Positions 10,901-26,395 of a stretch of DNA of 60,000 nt are shown here, piece after piece. The stretch spans positions 20,765,060 through 20,825,059 of the forward strand of contig OX442314.1 in NCBI GenBank assembly GCA_949358305.1, read 5' to 3'. Each line of letters opens with the position of its first letter. The first letter of the stretch is position 1. This DNA is from Strigamia acuminata. Taxonomy: Eukaryota; Arthropoda; Chilopoda; Geophilomorpha; Linotaeniidae. A program made the translations under genes and the position numbers. Under the pieces are notes generated by a model that was not told where the DNA came from, searched no databases, and saw only the letters and a list, made by a program, of their open reading frames with translations.

Positions 10901-13900
10901 TGCAGCGCGCACACTGCACTGTTCCGGTAGGCGTGCACGCGCCAAAGCCAGCTTTCTTCAATCAGATATGTAAACAAACATCCTTCCTGCACCTCTTCAC
11001 TTCATTTTTCCTAAATATCGAACCCGCCGCAAATTCCATTCATAACAACCTTCACCAATAACTGGCATCAACATTGTTATCGCTTTGACAAGTGTCCAAA
11101 CCGGAAATGCAAACAAAACGCGCCACCTGAACTCAATGGCAGCTCCCTCTCTCCCTCGTTCACTATACAATTTCAATTCTTTCACGCGCCTCTCTCAAAC
11201 TCTTTTCTCTCTTTCTAATCTTGTACATACCTTCACTTTCTATTGTGTTCTGATCACACGCAACTGTCTCTTCTGGCAACCTGCCATCCACCCCCTAAGG
11301 ACTCCATAATATTTTACATATCATACCTTGTACAACTTAAATTGAACATACAATCCAATACATTTTACCTAAACCCTCTTTAGCTCCTATTGCAATTGCC
11401 GTATGCAGAATAAATTCTCTCTTTCCTAACTCATTTCCTTCCCCAGAAAAAAAAAAAAACCAAGAAATAAATAAATAAATAAATTATCTTTTTGTATTCT
11501 CCAGTAGGGAGATCCAACCCAGATAAAAAAATAAAAATAAAAAAAAAATAAAATAAAAAAATGTACAACTGGAAACTGATGCATTAAATAATGAATCAAA
11601 AAACCACATCTTATTTTTTTTCATTCGAAGCCTGTGGGGGATAAAATAGTTAATAAAATTGAATCAAGCAAAATAAACAAAAGTGGTTTTGTTCAAACAA
11701 AACATTCGCTTTCCAAATAAGCAGACATTCTTAAATTGAAATATGCATATAAGCAAAAAAAAATTCAAAATTCTAGCAAAAGACCAACAAATAAGTTTTC
11801 ATATTTGTTTTGACCTATATTGACCAACTATACGTCTCTATACGTTTTTAGAAAAATTTTAAATTCCTTTCCTCTAGATTATTCACCTCATCAATAGGCC
11901 AAATCAATTTCTACGTGAATCCCACTAGTCGTCTCTCAGCAGTCATGCGATACAAGTAGTTTTTCTGGCATTCTTCCACAACTGCTTCGATATATTCAGT
12001 GCTCACAAAGTGGAATCATGATTTAAACAGAGCAGAAGCGCTTTATCAAATAATGTATGCAATAAAAACCCCTTTCACAACCTCCTCCGTTCGGTTCGTT
12101 TTGCCAGACGACGACGATGTTAATAAGCACAGGGATTTGTCACCAGCTCAAATTACTCGTAATTCGTCCAAACGGACTCTAGAGGATTAAGATGATGCCA
12201 TGTTCACACCAATCAACATTATTAAATTCCTTTATCTTTCATTTTTTTTCTCCTTCTTTTACTTATTTTTTTTTTTTTACCCTCCGCCATAAATATACTG
12301 GCTGTAATTTCTCAGCAACAGATTCCATTTTCCACCTTGCACCGTAACTTGCAAATTTTTATTTCAACTTGCAAATTTTTGCCATATTTTTAAATTACCT
12401 TTCATGCAAATGAAAAAGGGTTACGTCCCGTTTAAAAATGTAATAACCGAGCGAACTAAATATAATTATTTATACAATCAAAAAGAAAATTGCAACTGCA
12501 ATAACAGTGTTTATTTGTCTCGGTCGAGTTGCATTAAATTTGCAACTCTTTTGCAGCAAAATTTCGCTTGTTCAAATGCAAATAACACCACGGTTCACCG
12601 ATTGAACGCTCTGGCAACACGAAAAATAGAAAACTGTTACCTTCACCACCACTAATTTCGTCTTGCGAGAGGCGTATATTAACCCAGATGCTGGAACATA
12701 AAAGGAAATAAGACATTCTCCAATGTCTTGAAAATTACCCGCTTCAGAACTGGTACAAATCAACAACACTCCATGATATAACTAGAAATAATACTATTCA
12801 TTGTTATATGCCGATAAGAATAGTTGGGTTTGATCTCTGGAGGTGATAACAAATAAAGAATTCTGTGAAGACAAAATTGTGGCTTCCTTTCCTCCTATCT
12901 TGGTCAAAACTTTTCGCTAACACTATTGTTTATTATTTATTTCATTCATTCCTCTTGCTGGTCATGTCCCAAAAGACCTCTAACCAGCTCAGCATTGGCA
13001 CAAGGTGGAAAATAACTGAAAGCTGCTGGTGAGAATTTAAAAGATAACTGTAAATAATCAATTTTGTTTTTTCACTAAATAAAATAAACACGTCAAAATA
13101 AATCGATAAACAACGAGTAAAAAGTGGAAAACTCTCCCTTCACAACTTGTATTTTTATCCATCCTTATTTTGCGGCGCAGACTGTAAAAATATTCAAATT
13201 CACACTACATCTTAAACTTAAAGGTCTCTATCTCGTCAAAGTCTCATTTTCTCACTTTCAGCGTTTTCCAATGCGCCACCGCCATCACCAATAGCCTCTT
13301 GTGGGTTCCACTAAATTAGTAGGTTTATCAGACACCCTTAATAGGAGCATTTATTCTCAACATTCTCCCAACTTCCACTTTATACCCTCACCCTTGCAAT
13401 TTATCAGCTTGTGCCAGGCATTCCACTCACACAACCGCATTCTGCATGCCCCAAAATCAAACATTTCAACCAGAAATACAAGCTGTTTCATCCTGCATCA
13501 TTACAGAAACACAATAACATTCCTAATTAACTTCATCTCGCTAGCCTCCACCCACATTTTTTTTTTTCTAAATAATAATAAATTTCATTTCTCCAATATT
13601 TACTTTGCAATTCTGTGACTAGATGGAACTAGCTCACGTCTATCGTGCAAGGGAAAAAAATGGATTGGAAGTTTTTCAATAAATACCGGAAAGACATCAA
13701 TTAAGCAGGCAAAATATTTCGACCATGAATTTTTTTTCTGTTTAAGGGGAAACGGGAAAAATAAAAAAGAAGACAAAGGAAACAAGTACTACATTTTTTT
13801 TTTAAAACGCGCCAATTTTTCAAGACCCATTTTAAATAAGGTTATCCAAGCGGAGATAAATATCCTGACAGCAAAATCGCTTCACCGACTCTGTTTTGGA

Positions 13901-16900
13901 AAATTTGAGATGACAAGTAATTCAATTTCTATTGTTTCAGTCCCAAAAATAAAAATAAATAAAAGCTAGTAAAAATGCATCAACTTTATCTGAATTGATA
14001 AAATCCACAATAATTTGTTCGATTAGTTTTGCACAAAAAATTCAAGACACAAAATAAATGTCAAAAAATAATATCAATTTAGAAAATAATATCAGCATTT
14101 CCCTATTAAACAAAAAAAAAACTAAATATCATAAATAACGTTCAACATATGAGAATAGAACACCTGTGGTAAAAATGTGAACGTTTTAATGGGATGAGTC
14201 AACAGAATTGCTGCATTCGCACAAAATGATGCACAAACTACCAAATGCATTTACTCGTTTCAATTTACACAGTTAGACTAATTGACTATGAAATTCACAG
14301 CAAACACTAGGCGCATTCATAAAAGTCACTTGTTTATATTTTATAAACCATTCTAAATATAAAATTGTACATGTTAAATTTTCAAAATGCCTTTATAAAT
14401 GCGCCTACTAAATTTACAAACAAACGTTTATAATTGCAAAGCAAACAGCCAGATTTAGAAATTTGGTGAAACTCTGAACCCAGATGAGAAAATGTACAAA
14501 AATCACAACAATTAGTAAATTCTACCTACGGTAATAAATTAAGTCGCCATTTGGTTTGTTGGCATAGTATTTTCCGAGTTAAGATTGTGCAATTATGCAA
14601 ATCGTTTTAGCACATTTCCTAAGATTACTATCTCGGATTTAATCATGTGTTAAAAAATAAAGTCAGCTAAATAGATGTACAGAGTAACAGACTTTCCCCA
14701 TAATTTATTCTTCTTCTAGCGGTTTGCTAATTATAAAAAGAACTGTCCCTGTCGCCATAGTACTCTATTTTCAGACAAGGTCTCTCACAAAACAAGTTAA
14801 AGGACACATTAGATTGCAATATTTTCTGGCTACCTCTTTAATCATCATTGCATAATTCCAACTGTGATGCTACAACTTTATCACCATAAATCAATCTCGC
14901 ATCAAATTATTAGCAAACAGTATTAAATTTTCAAAACACCTGCACTAATAGCAGCATAATGCGTGTAATAATATTCCTTTCGGTGAAACAAAATTATTTA
15001 TAAAATAACCTAACGAAAATTTTACATCTTAAATTTTATAATCATCACACTGAGCAATTCCCAAGTGAAAATAACAACAAAAATCGCATCTTTTACGTCG
15101 AATTTTAAGTGCACATTCAATTCTCCTCAGACTAACATTTCTTGAAGAGATAAAAAAAAAATCTGCATTGATTTATTTATTTTTTTTACGATTTCAATCA
15201 ACAATACGAATCCAAAACTACTTCAACTTATTAACCTTCAAACTGTCTCTCTATTTAAATCTTTAAATAATACTGTTGGATTGAAGCCAGTTACATGGCT
15301 TTACACTTTCGCATCATCCATCAACGTCTCTTCTAACATGAAAAATCATTTGTACATAAAGAATTAACACATCAATTTCCAAAATACAAGACGTACAACT
15401 CGAAAAATTTCATATTGTTATAAAATAGAGATAGAAAAGAATTTTTAAAAATAATAAAACATTAATAATAATAATAATTAATAAAGCAATACCTTCCTCC
15501 AAAATGTGATTGCAGAAACATGTTGGCAATAACAAGTGACTTTATAAACTCGTGAGGAATCAAATGTTTGCACAAAGAACAACAAGAGCTAACAGGGGAG
15601 CCAATAGCAGAAGCAGAGGGGAGAAGAAAGTGAAAAATAAACTTGAGCAAACCCAGGAAAGAAAGTGCTTAGCCAAGCAACAAAATACAACATCTCTGGT
15701 GTGTGCAGGCCACATCCACTTCTAGGCATCACTTGCTGTGTTTAACTGCTGGAATTTTTTTATTTCATTTTTTTTTTTCTTAAGCCAAAGTAATGAATTT
15801 TTGAGAAAAAAATATTAGGAATCGTGCTATTATTAGAAAAGTAATCCGCATTGAGCCAATTATTTCCAATGTTTGAAATAGAGAAAATAAAAATAAAAAA
15901 TAATAATAATACAGCTGATAGGTCAATAAGCTGATTTTTTTTTCCCACTTTTCTTTTGGTTTCAAGGTTTAAGGTTTTTTGTATTGTTTCTCATTTTTTA
16001 TGCACATTTTTATTTGTGATAAGTTGTAAAACTATGACTTACCTTTACATTAAGTTGAAGACAAGTTCCTCGTTTGAACACAAGATGGCGACAATCAGCA
16101 CACAAAAGCATAAGCAAACAAAACCTTTAAAAAATGAAAATAACTAGTTGGTTGTCTTTCACTTGGTGATTTTCAATTAAAATTACTATAAAAACTAAAA
16201 GTAGTTTCCCTTTCAGCTATTTATGTTGATAATATAAATGAAAAAAAAAAATTAAGAAATAAATATACACCGTGACATTTCAAATTGTATAGAAATGAAA
16301 TGTGTACATAATTACATCACGACCTAAAAATGTTCGCATCATAATAGACGTATTTGCTTTCCTGATTAAAGTTTTATCAAATGCCAAAAACTAAACTTGT
16401 GATTATAGAAAAAAAAATTTATAAATTCTAAAATAAATATGTACATCTTTAAAAATACAATTTAAAATTATTTTTTTTAAATTTGTGGAAATTATTGACT
16501 TTCTTATTTTTTTTTGTTTTTTATGTAATGCCTAAACTGACACTAGGTGCATTTTAAATTTAATTGGTATAGTTCGCTTACCAAGCATTTTCTGTGATCT
16601 AACTATGCAAAAAGCGAATAATTTACCATTTATATTTACATTTACCATCAATTAAAAATTGAATGCACCCCTTTAAATTTCTAACTTCTAAGAAACTCTG
16701 ATTCAATTTAGACAAGCATTTAAAAAAAAATAGTAATAATTTATCATTACATAAACCTGAAAGCTAAAAGCCGAATAAAATATCTTAACAATTTTTTTCC
16801 CTTTTTTTGCAAACAGGAAAATACAACGCAACGCAGTCCACTTTCAAGTTGAAGTAGCATTTCAAATCTCCAACTAGACATTTATTTTTTTTAATGCAAT

Positions 16901-17810
16901 CTTATCTGAAACTCCAACCTCAATATTTTTTTCAAATTAAACGTCCATTTTTGATTTATTTCCCAACCAAACCTACAATTACAAATATTAACTTACTTTC
17001 TCACAGGTTCACATTATTAATTTATCTAAAACTAAACCAAAATCATTACACCTTTGTGTGTGTACAAAACATCCCAAAACACCTTTAAGTCCATTAATTT
17101 ACGCATTCATACATATGTAATTTCGATTGCTTAGAATAAACTGCCTCTTCAATGTCCACATGACTTCCTGGAAATAGTTTCATAGTGCAAGAGTATGAAA
17201 GGGTCAGGTGTAGCGAGGTCATGTCTCACAGCTAGATCAAGGTCAACGATATTCATTTTGTTCGCAAAAAAATTGAATTAAAATAAAACATGATGTACTC
17301 AAAAATATAAAATGTTTCTTTTCAGTTTTATGAATATAAAATGAAAATAAAATCACAATCATCTAACACTCCCGTATAAAATTACGTTATTGTAAATACC
17401 AAACAGCTAGAATTTTTTTTATTTTTTTTTCTTTTCAAATAAATTTTATTGCCATTTTTTCCGTTTCAACCGACGTCCATTATAAAATTTTCTTAAAAAA
17501 ATGTCTTCTATTTTATTTTGAATTTTCTTGTTTTAAAAAAAAACTTTGGAGAGGGGGATTAGAGAAATTTTGAACACGAAAACATAAGGGATTAATATTT
17601 AACAGAGGTAAAATGACAATGGAACAAGCAAATTAATAACATGGAATAATTTTTTAAAAAATAAATAATAATAAGCCAGACTACAAACATGTGGACACAA
17701 CAGGTAGTTTTTCCTAAGCAAATGACATGTCAACTCACAGTATGCGGGGATTAGAGGAAAAATTAGTAAGACCCACAACTAAAAAGCAACCAAATATAAT
17801 GGAATAAAGC
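7956..17810. other. large gene-free AT-rich region
   Basis: Almost 10 kb without a supportable coding exon, tRNA or complete transposon. It contains many A/T homopolymers, AAATAA-type runs and one TA microsatellite. Slightly GC-richer islands occur near 9720-10100 and 10740-11300, but their open frames show no family resemblance. A strong minus-strand splice donor (AAAG then GTAAGT) is present at about 16042, beside AAGATGGCGACA. The region could be intronic or regulatory sequence of a minus-strand gene whose coding exons lie left of the window. Confidence 0.45.
8771..8801. repeat. TA microsatellite
   Basis: An uninterrupted run of alternating A and T. Confidence 0.85.
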
Positions 17811-17839
17811 AGGTATATGTATATTTATCAAGTTACGAT

Positions 17840-17960
17840 ACGCAAGAGTAGCGGGCAAGCGGTATTACTTACTAAAGTCTGCGGAATACGAACGAGGGAC
17901 ACACACACGAGGACGACAGCAAACAAAATGGCCTTTGACGTCATTTCGACTCCCAAACAA
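17840..17960 (-). promoter_or_regulatory. candidate promoter and first noncoding exon (minus)
   Basis: A short GC-richer island contains a full CRE (TGACGTCA, 17936-17943) and AAAATGGC. Downstream on the minus strand lies a consensus splice donor GTAAGT at 17872-17867. This layout fits a first untranslated exon of a minus-strand gene extending left. No coding exon was found to confirm it. Confidence 0.2.
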
Positions 17961-18970
17961 AAAATGCTCAACGCTCGTGAATATCAAATTTTTTTTTTTT
18001 TTTGTTTATCAAATTAAAATTATTCATTTTTATGTAAATTATAATTACTGATAAAAATAAAAATTGATTTTAATTTTTTATGTTGGTCTTTGTGTTGTGG
18101 CTTTATTTAAACTCTTGTTTCTGAAAGCGTGCGCTGAGTTTAGGAACGGCAAATGTCGATCGTGGCGCTTTGCGGCATAAAAACAAGATAAATCGTTGGT
18201 GAAAGTGTTCTTTTTATCACGAAAACTACATCTACATTGTTCTAAAATAAGCTAATTATTTCAAGGAATCCCTATGATGATACATACTTTTAAAATGAAT
18301 GAGCTAAAACACAATGCAATATGAGAAATATTTGAAATCCGGTCGATAGCAGACGATAGCTCATATTATTACATCGTTCATGCAAATTTCCGGGATAATC
18401 TTTTTCTAACTATAATTATTTTAAAAAATGAATGAAAAATGCAAGCAATTTCATGGAAGAATTTTTTATAGTTTTTAAAACAGATCTATAAGTCCTGAAA
18501 CTCGAGAAACAATTTAATGTTAAAATAAAAATTCGCCAGATGGTGCCACTTATTGGAGATTTCACAAGCCATTTGAACAAATAAAATTTTATGACATTAT
18601 TTTTTTCTCAATACGTCTATTTAATAAAAATCAACAGAACAATTAAAAGACGCAAATTTTGTGTCCTTTAAATGACATTTCAAAAAATTTCTCTTTCTTT
18701 TTTCTGCAGATTAGGTATCACTAATGATAACGAATGAGTAATAATAAATCCCAGAAAAATGTTAAACTTTAGTTTTCAGTTTCATGTGTTGTGTTGACAT
18801 ACAATTACGCTTAATGTGGATATGAGGGGCCAGTTGCATCACCACCTCGTGGTCATTATTTTTCTGTAAGGACAGGATTGGCTCTTGTTTTACTTTTGAA
18901 GGAAAAAGTCAGTTTTGTATTAGCATTCAACCTAAACGGATGTGGATGTCTAATCATTCTCACATGGCGT

Positions 18971-19040
18971 CAGGGCCGGATTTACATACAAGCAGAATAA
19001 GCAGTTGCTTAGGGGCCCCTGCACATCGGGGCCCCGCAAA
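18971..19040 (+). mobile_element. hAT-type transposon end fragment
   Basis: CAGGGCCGGATTTACATA followed by AGGGGCCCC..GGGGCCCC resembles the terminal region of common non-autonomous hAT elements. No opposite end was found nearby. Confidence 0.35.
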
Positions 19041-19539
19041 AAAATCCCATAATTTCCAATGAAAAAATGTTATAATGATTTTGATGTTTTTGGTGTGAAT
19101 GAATGTATTTAAATCGGAAATATAATATACATTTGTAACTTTGTAAGTAATTTTTTTCTTTGCCGCATGTGTATTTATTATATATAAAGAGATAATAATA
19201 AGGGTATTTTTCAGATTTTTAAAATAAAACATTTTTTGGGGGGAGGGGAGAGGGTGCAAAAAAATTTTGATCCAACAAAGACGTGTCGGAACTTTGGCGG
19301 TCTCCCACTTGAAGGCGGAAGCTGACAGTGAGTTGGTGTTGGCTCAACGTGGCGGTTGGGCCTAATCCATCTGGATCTGTAGAAACTGGTGTGACAAGAC
19401 AACGTGAACGGGATCGAGATTGAAGAGGTGGAGAACGATCAGCTGGAGTCAAGTGGGCATTCACACACATTCGATGGTGGACACGACAAAAGCAATTTCC
19501 ATGTTCACTGGCAACATGACGGAGAACTTAAATTCTTAG

Positions 19540-19865
19540 ACTAAAGAGGTCGAACGATTTGGCAGAACGGAGATTCAGACGGCTTTGCAGATGATCATAA
19601 AATTGGGCAAATCAGGAAAGAAATGGACGGAAGACGTGGCGAGGGCACCATTTGAATTCGTCCATGGATTCATGCCGGCAGACGACAAGGAATTGGGTTG
19701 GCTGGAGTTTCGATGACGAGGGTCGACGGGTTTCAGCCTACAAAATTGGAGACGAGATTCTTTTCACGAAAGGTCCACGATTCAGGAAGTATGACGCGTT
19801 GTTCGCGGGACCGTTCAGAATAAAGCAGAAAGTGGCAACCAAAATTTAAATGATAGAGGACGTTA
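19540..19865 (+). pseudogene. Gypsy-type integrase fragment
   Basis: Translation across frames gives the order expected at the 3' part of a Gypsy polymerase polyprotein. First comes VERFGRTEIQTAL, like the VERxNRT motif after the catalytic glutamate. Then APFEFVHGFMP, the TPFExxxG motif. Then YKIGDEILFTKG and YDALFAGPFRIKQKV, which match the GDxVLxx..KYxGPFxI C-terminal domain. The frame shifts at least once between the second and third motif, and the catalytic aspartates are absent. It is an old retrotransposon remnant. No long terminal repeats were recognised around it. Confidence 0.6.
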
Positions 19866-20313
19866 ACGGAAGAAGTTGAAAGACGTGAGCATCTCAGCTG
19901 AAGATATATTGATTCAACGCAGTCAGATTTATCTTATTTTCCGCTGCATTTGACAAATCTCCGTGGCTCGTGACATTAACGGAAAAATATCCGCTGAACG
20001 CAGTAAAAAAAAAAATAAAGGCAAAATATGCTATTGAACCAATATGTTATGAATAAACGTCACCTCAAATGAAATTAATCCCGTCGAATTAAGGTTTGCG
20101 AATATTGTTGATTAACATTTATTTATATACGTACGTAAATACATATCGTAGTTCCTACTCCAGTTACAATTCTGAAAAATAAAATAAAATTAATTACTGG
20201 ATTTATAATGATAATAATATAAGTACAAAGTAAAGTTATTGGTGTTGCATGGAGCCGTATAATTTGGTGATAGCTATAATTCAATGAGATGAGAAACCTT
20301 TCTTTTTTAGCAA

Positions 20314-20459
20314 TCGATGGTACAGGTGGGCCAAAACCACCATCAGATTATAGACCTTCGTATCGATGCATTTCAGAACAAGAGCTGTGGAGAAAACATG
20401 TCAGCGATTCCCAGTTTCCAGTACACTTACGAGCTCTGCGCGCTAAGCATTATGGTTAA
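20314..20459 (+). CDS. candidate terminal exon of an unrecognised gene
   Basis: A pyrimidine-rich acceptor (CTTTTTTAG) precedes about 145 bases whose frame gives a protein-like ending: PPSDYRPSYRCISEQELWRK and PVHLRALRAKHYG, then a stop. The FBXO3 start follows only about 70 bases later on the same strand. An overlapping frame is also open, so the exon is not certain. I could not find its upstream exon or name the family. Confidence 0.3.
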
Positions 20460-20528
20460 AAATTCAACCCTATCACAAGTAACGTAGAAATAGTCACATC
20501 ACTAAATTAATCGCTGGTCACGCAGGAA

Positions 20529-22522
20529 ATGGCATCGTGTTATTTACCATCTGATTCCTGGATGAAAATTTTGTCATTATTAGATTATAAGGATCTGATT
20601 AGGTAAGCACGATTTATAATATTTGTTTGCGTGAAAACAAACATCTTGCTTATTTATTGCATTTATTTAGTTGCAGCCAAGTTAACAATCAACTATATGA
20701 AATAGCAAATCACAGCTCAAACTGGAGACGACTTTGCAAAAAACATTGGCTGATCACAATGTAAATATTCGTACCCAAAATTAAAAATAAAATAATATAA
20801 AGTAGCCCACACGATGAAAAAGACTTATAAAACTCAACTCAGCGCTTCGACATTTGCCTTCTTTGTAAATTCTAATCACTGTTGCATTTGCATCACAAGT
20901 TCGCATTGTCTCTTTGAAAATGGAGATTATAATTTTCTTATTTATTTGTTTGTTTCTTGATTTTAAGATGTCCAGAAAATAACACATGGAGGGAAATATT
21001 TTGCGAATATTATAATCAATATGGAAGATACATTAATTGCTATTCAAAAATCAGAACTGCTTGGGACCAGATCATGCAGTTTCTGGAAACACATTGCTCT
21101 GAAATTTTTTATTCCGTTAAAGGTTTGCCTATTTTTTTTGTTTCGTTTAATTCGTTTAATTTCTTTGCATCTTTTCTTTTCTAGACGGAACTAGCGAAGA
21201 AGATCTGAATAAAATGGAAGAAGAAATAGGTTGCAAATTGCCCGATGACCTTAGATGTGCTTATCGCATTCACAATGGACAAAAGCTCTCAGTACCTGGG
21301 TAATAACCAACAAAAAATCGAATTTGGAATATTATGTGAAGCAAAATATAATTTATTTATAGTTTATTCGGAAGTATGACTACACTCAATCATTACCGTT
21401 CCGATAATTTTATGCACATAGATTCAAGTATCGATGGTTTTGATGTGAGATGTTAAGAGTGTTAAACCAAATTTAAAATTAAATTTTTTGTAATATTTTT
21501 ATTTTTAGCCTAAGCGTCGCATGCTTCCCATAACAATCTGTATAAATACCAGCGAGAGCACATACATTGCCTTAGAAGAACTCGGTAGTATCAAGAAATA
21601 CCAACTCTTTTATGTACACGAAGCTGTAAATGTGTTTTTAGTAGGTAGTGACAATAATTACAATTACAATTAATTATGACAATAATCAATGTGCACCAAA
21701 ATTTACATTTATTTCTGTTTTTAATTTAGCCAGAAGTTTTATAGAATGGTTTACAGATTTTGCATTTAAATTGTCCAATAATAAATATCCAATTATTGAC
21801 AAACAACCATTTAGGTGCAAATTTCAATCTTTTTTTAAAATTTGAAATGAATATTATATAATTTCTATTATTTTTAAGATTTGAATACGACGCTGAGTGT
21901 GTTTGCACCACAAATTCCATTCAGGTGTCAGTGGCAACATGTTTTCTGCCAGAACTGAGTCACATACCTTTGTCAATTTTTTGTCATGCATACAGGATAA
22001 CGTAAGTATAAGAAAACAGAAAAACACAATATAATATTCTGTCTAAAATGATTTATTATCTGTTTTAGTATGTCAATGCATCCAAAAGCTCCAGAATCTG
22101 ATTCGTGTCAGTTAGAGACGAGACATTGGAGAACGGTTGATGAAGATGGCAAAGTCGAATTAGTTAATGGACCTGGGGTAGTTGGTTCGTATTCAATCGT
22201 GTAATTTATTTGTATTTTTTTCTAAGGAAAATTATTAATTTTTTTTTTTTTTTTGGGGAAGGTGAGTTTCCAATTATGAGGCCCGGTGAAAGTTATTCAT
22301 GGATCAGTTGCACCAATTTTTCCACCACACACGGCAGCATGTTCGGGCATTTTAGAATGCGAAAATTAAAAACGGGTGAGTCGTTTATCCCAAGTTGCAT
22401 TCGTACAAAATTTCCTAACCATTTGTTTTGTTTCAGGTGAAATCATCGACGTACAATGTCCGCCTTTTCACATGCATTGTCTACCATACTTAACTTTGGA
22501 TTTAGATAAAAATGAAACTTGA
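20529..22522 (+). CDS. FBXO3: F-box only protein 3
   Basis: Substrate receptor of an SCF (SKP1-CUL1-F-box) ubiquitin ligase. Eleven exons close in phase to 391 residues: 20529-20602, 20671-20760, 20968-21122, 21185-21299, 21363-21444, 21509-21644, 21730-21814, 21879-22001, 22069-22184, 22262-22375, 22437-22522. Domains in order: an F-box (about residues 5-50, with MKILSLLDYKDLI and NWRRLCKKHW); an SMI1/KNR4-like (SUKH) domain with EEEIGCKLPDDLR and AYRIHNGQKLSVPG; then an ApaG (DUF525) domain with CQLETRHWR, GPGVVGEFPIMRPGESY and SCTNFSTTHGSMFGHF. The vertebrate protein has a long acidic tail; here the protein stops soon after ApaG. The acceptor of exon 10 follows a long T run and GGGGA, an unusual context. 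STK33 follows on the same strand after 283 bases. Confidence 0.93.
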
Positions 22523-22572
22523 AAAATGTCCATTTTTTTATACTAATTTATTAAATAGAAGTTCAAATAACA

Positions 22573-22578
22573 AATAAA
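22573..22578 (+). terminator. poly(A) signal of FBXO3
   Basis: AATAAA 51 bases after the FBXO3 stop codon. Confidence 0.6.
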
Positions 22579-22805
22579 ATTTTGTAATTTGTTTCTTCAT
22601 TGTATAAAATATCCAAACAATTGTATACTAAAATACATGGCAACTATTGTTTCAACTGGTATTGTTTCTCGAATTATAAATGGAACCTCTGCCTTTACCT
22701 ATATCTAAATCAAAGCCTCAAGTAATGTATAAATTAGTTTAATTAAAACGGTGTAAAGAAGTATCCAAAACATTACTATAGTTGTTAAATTTGAGTCAAG
22801 AAGAC

Positions 22806-26395
<3,590 letters not shown>

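Noticed and set aside
18828-18860. GGGGCCAGTTGCATCACC, resembling a MITE end
   Set aside because: No matching inverted end or target duplication nearby.
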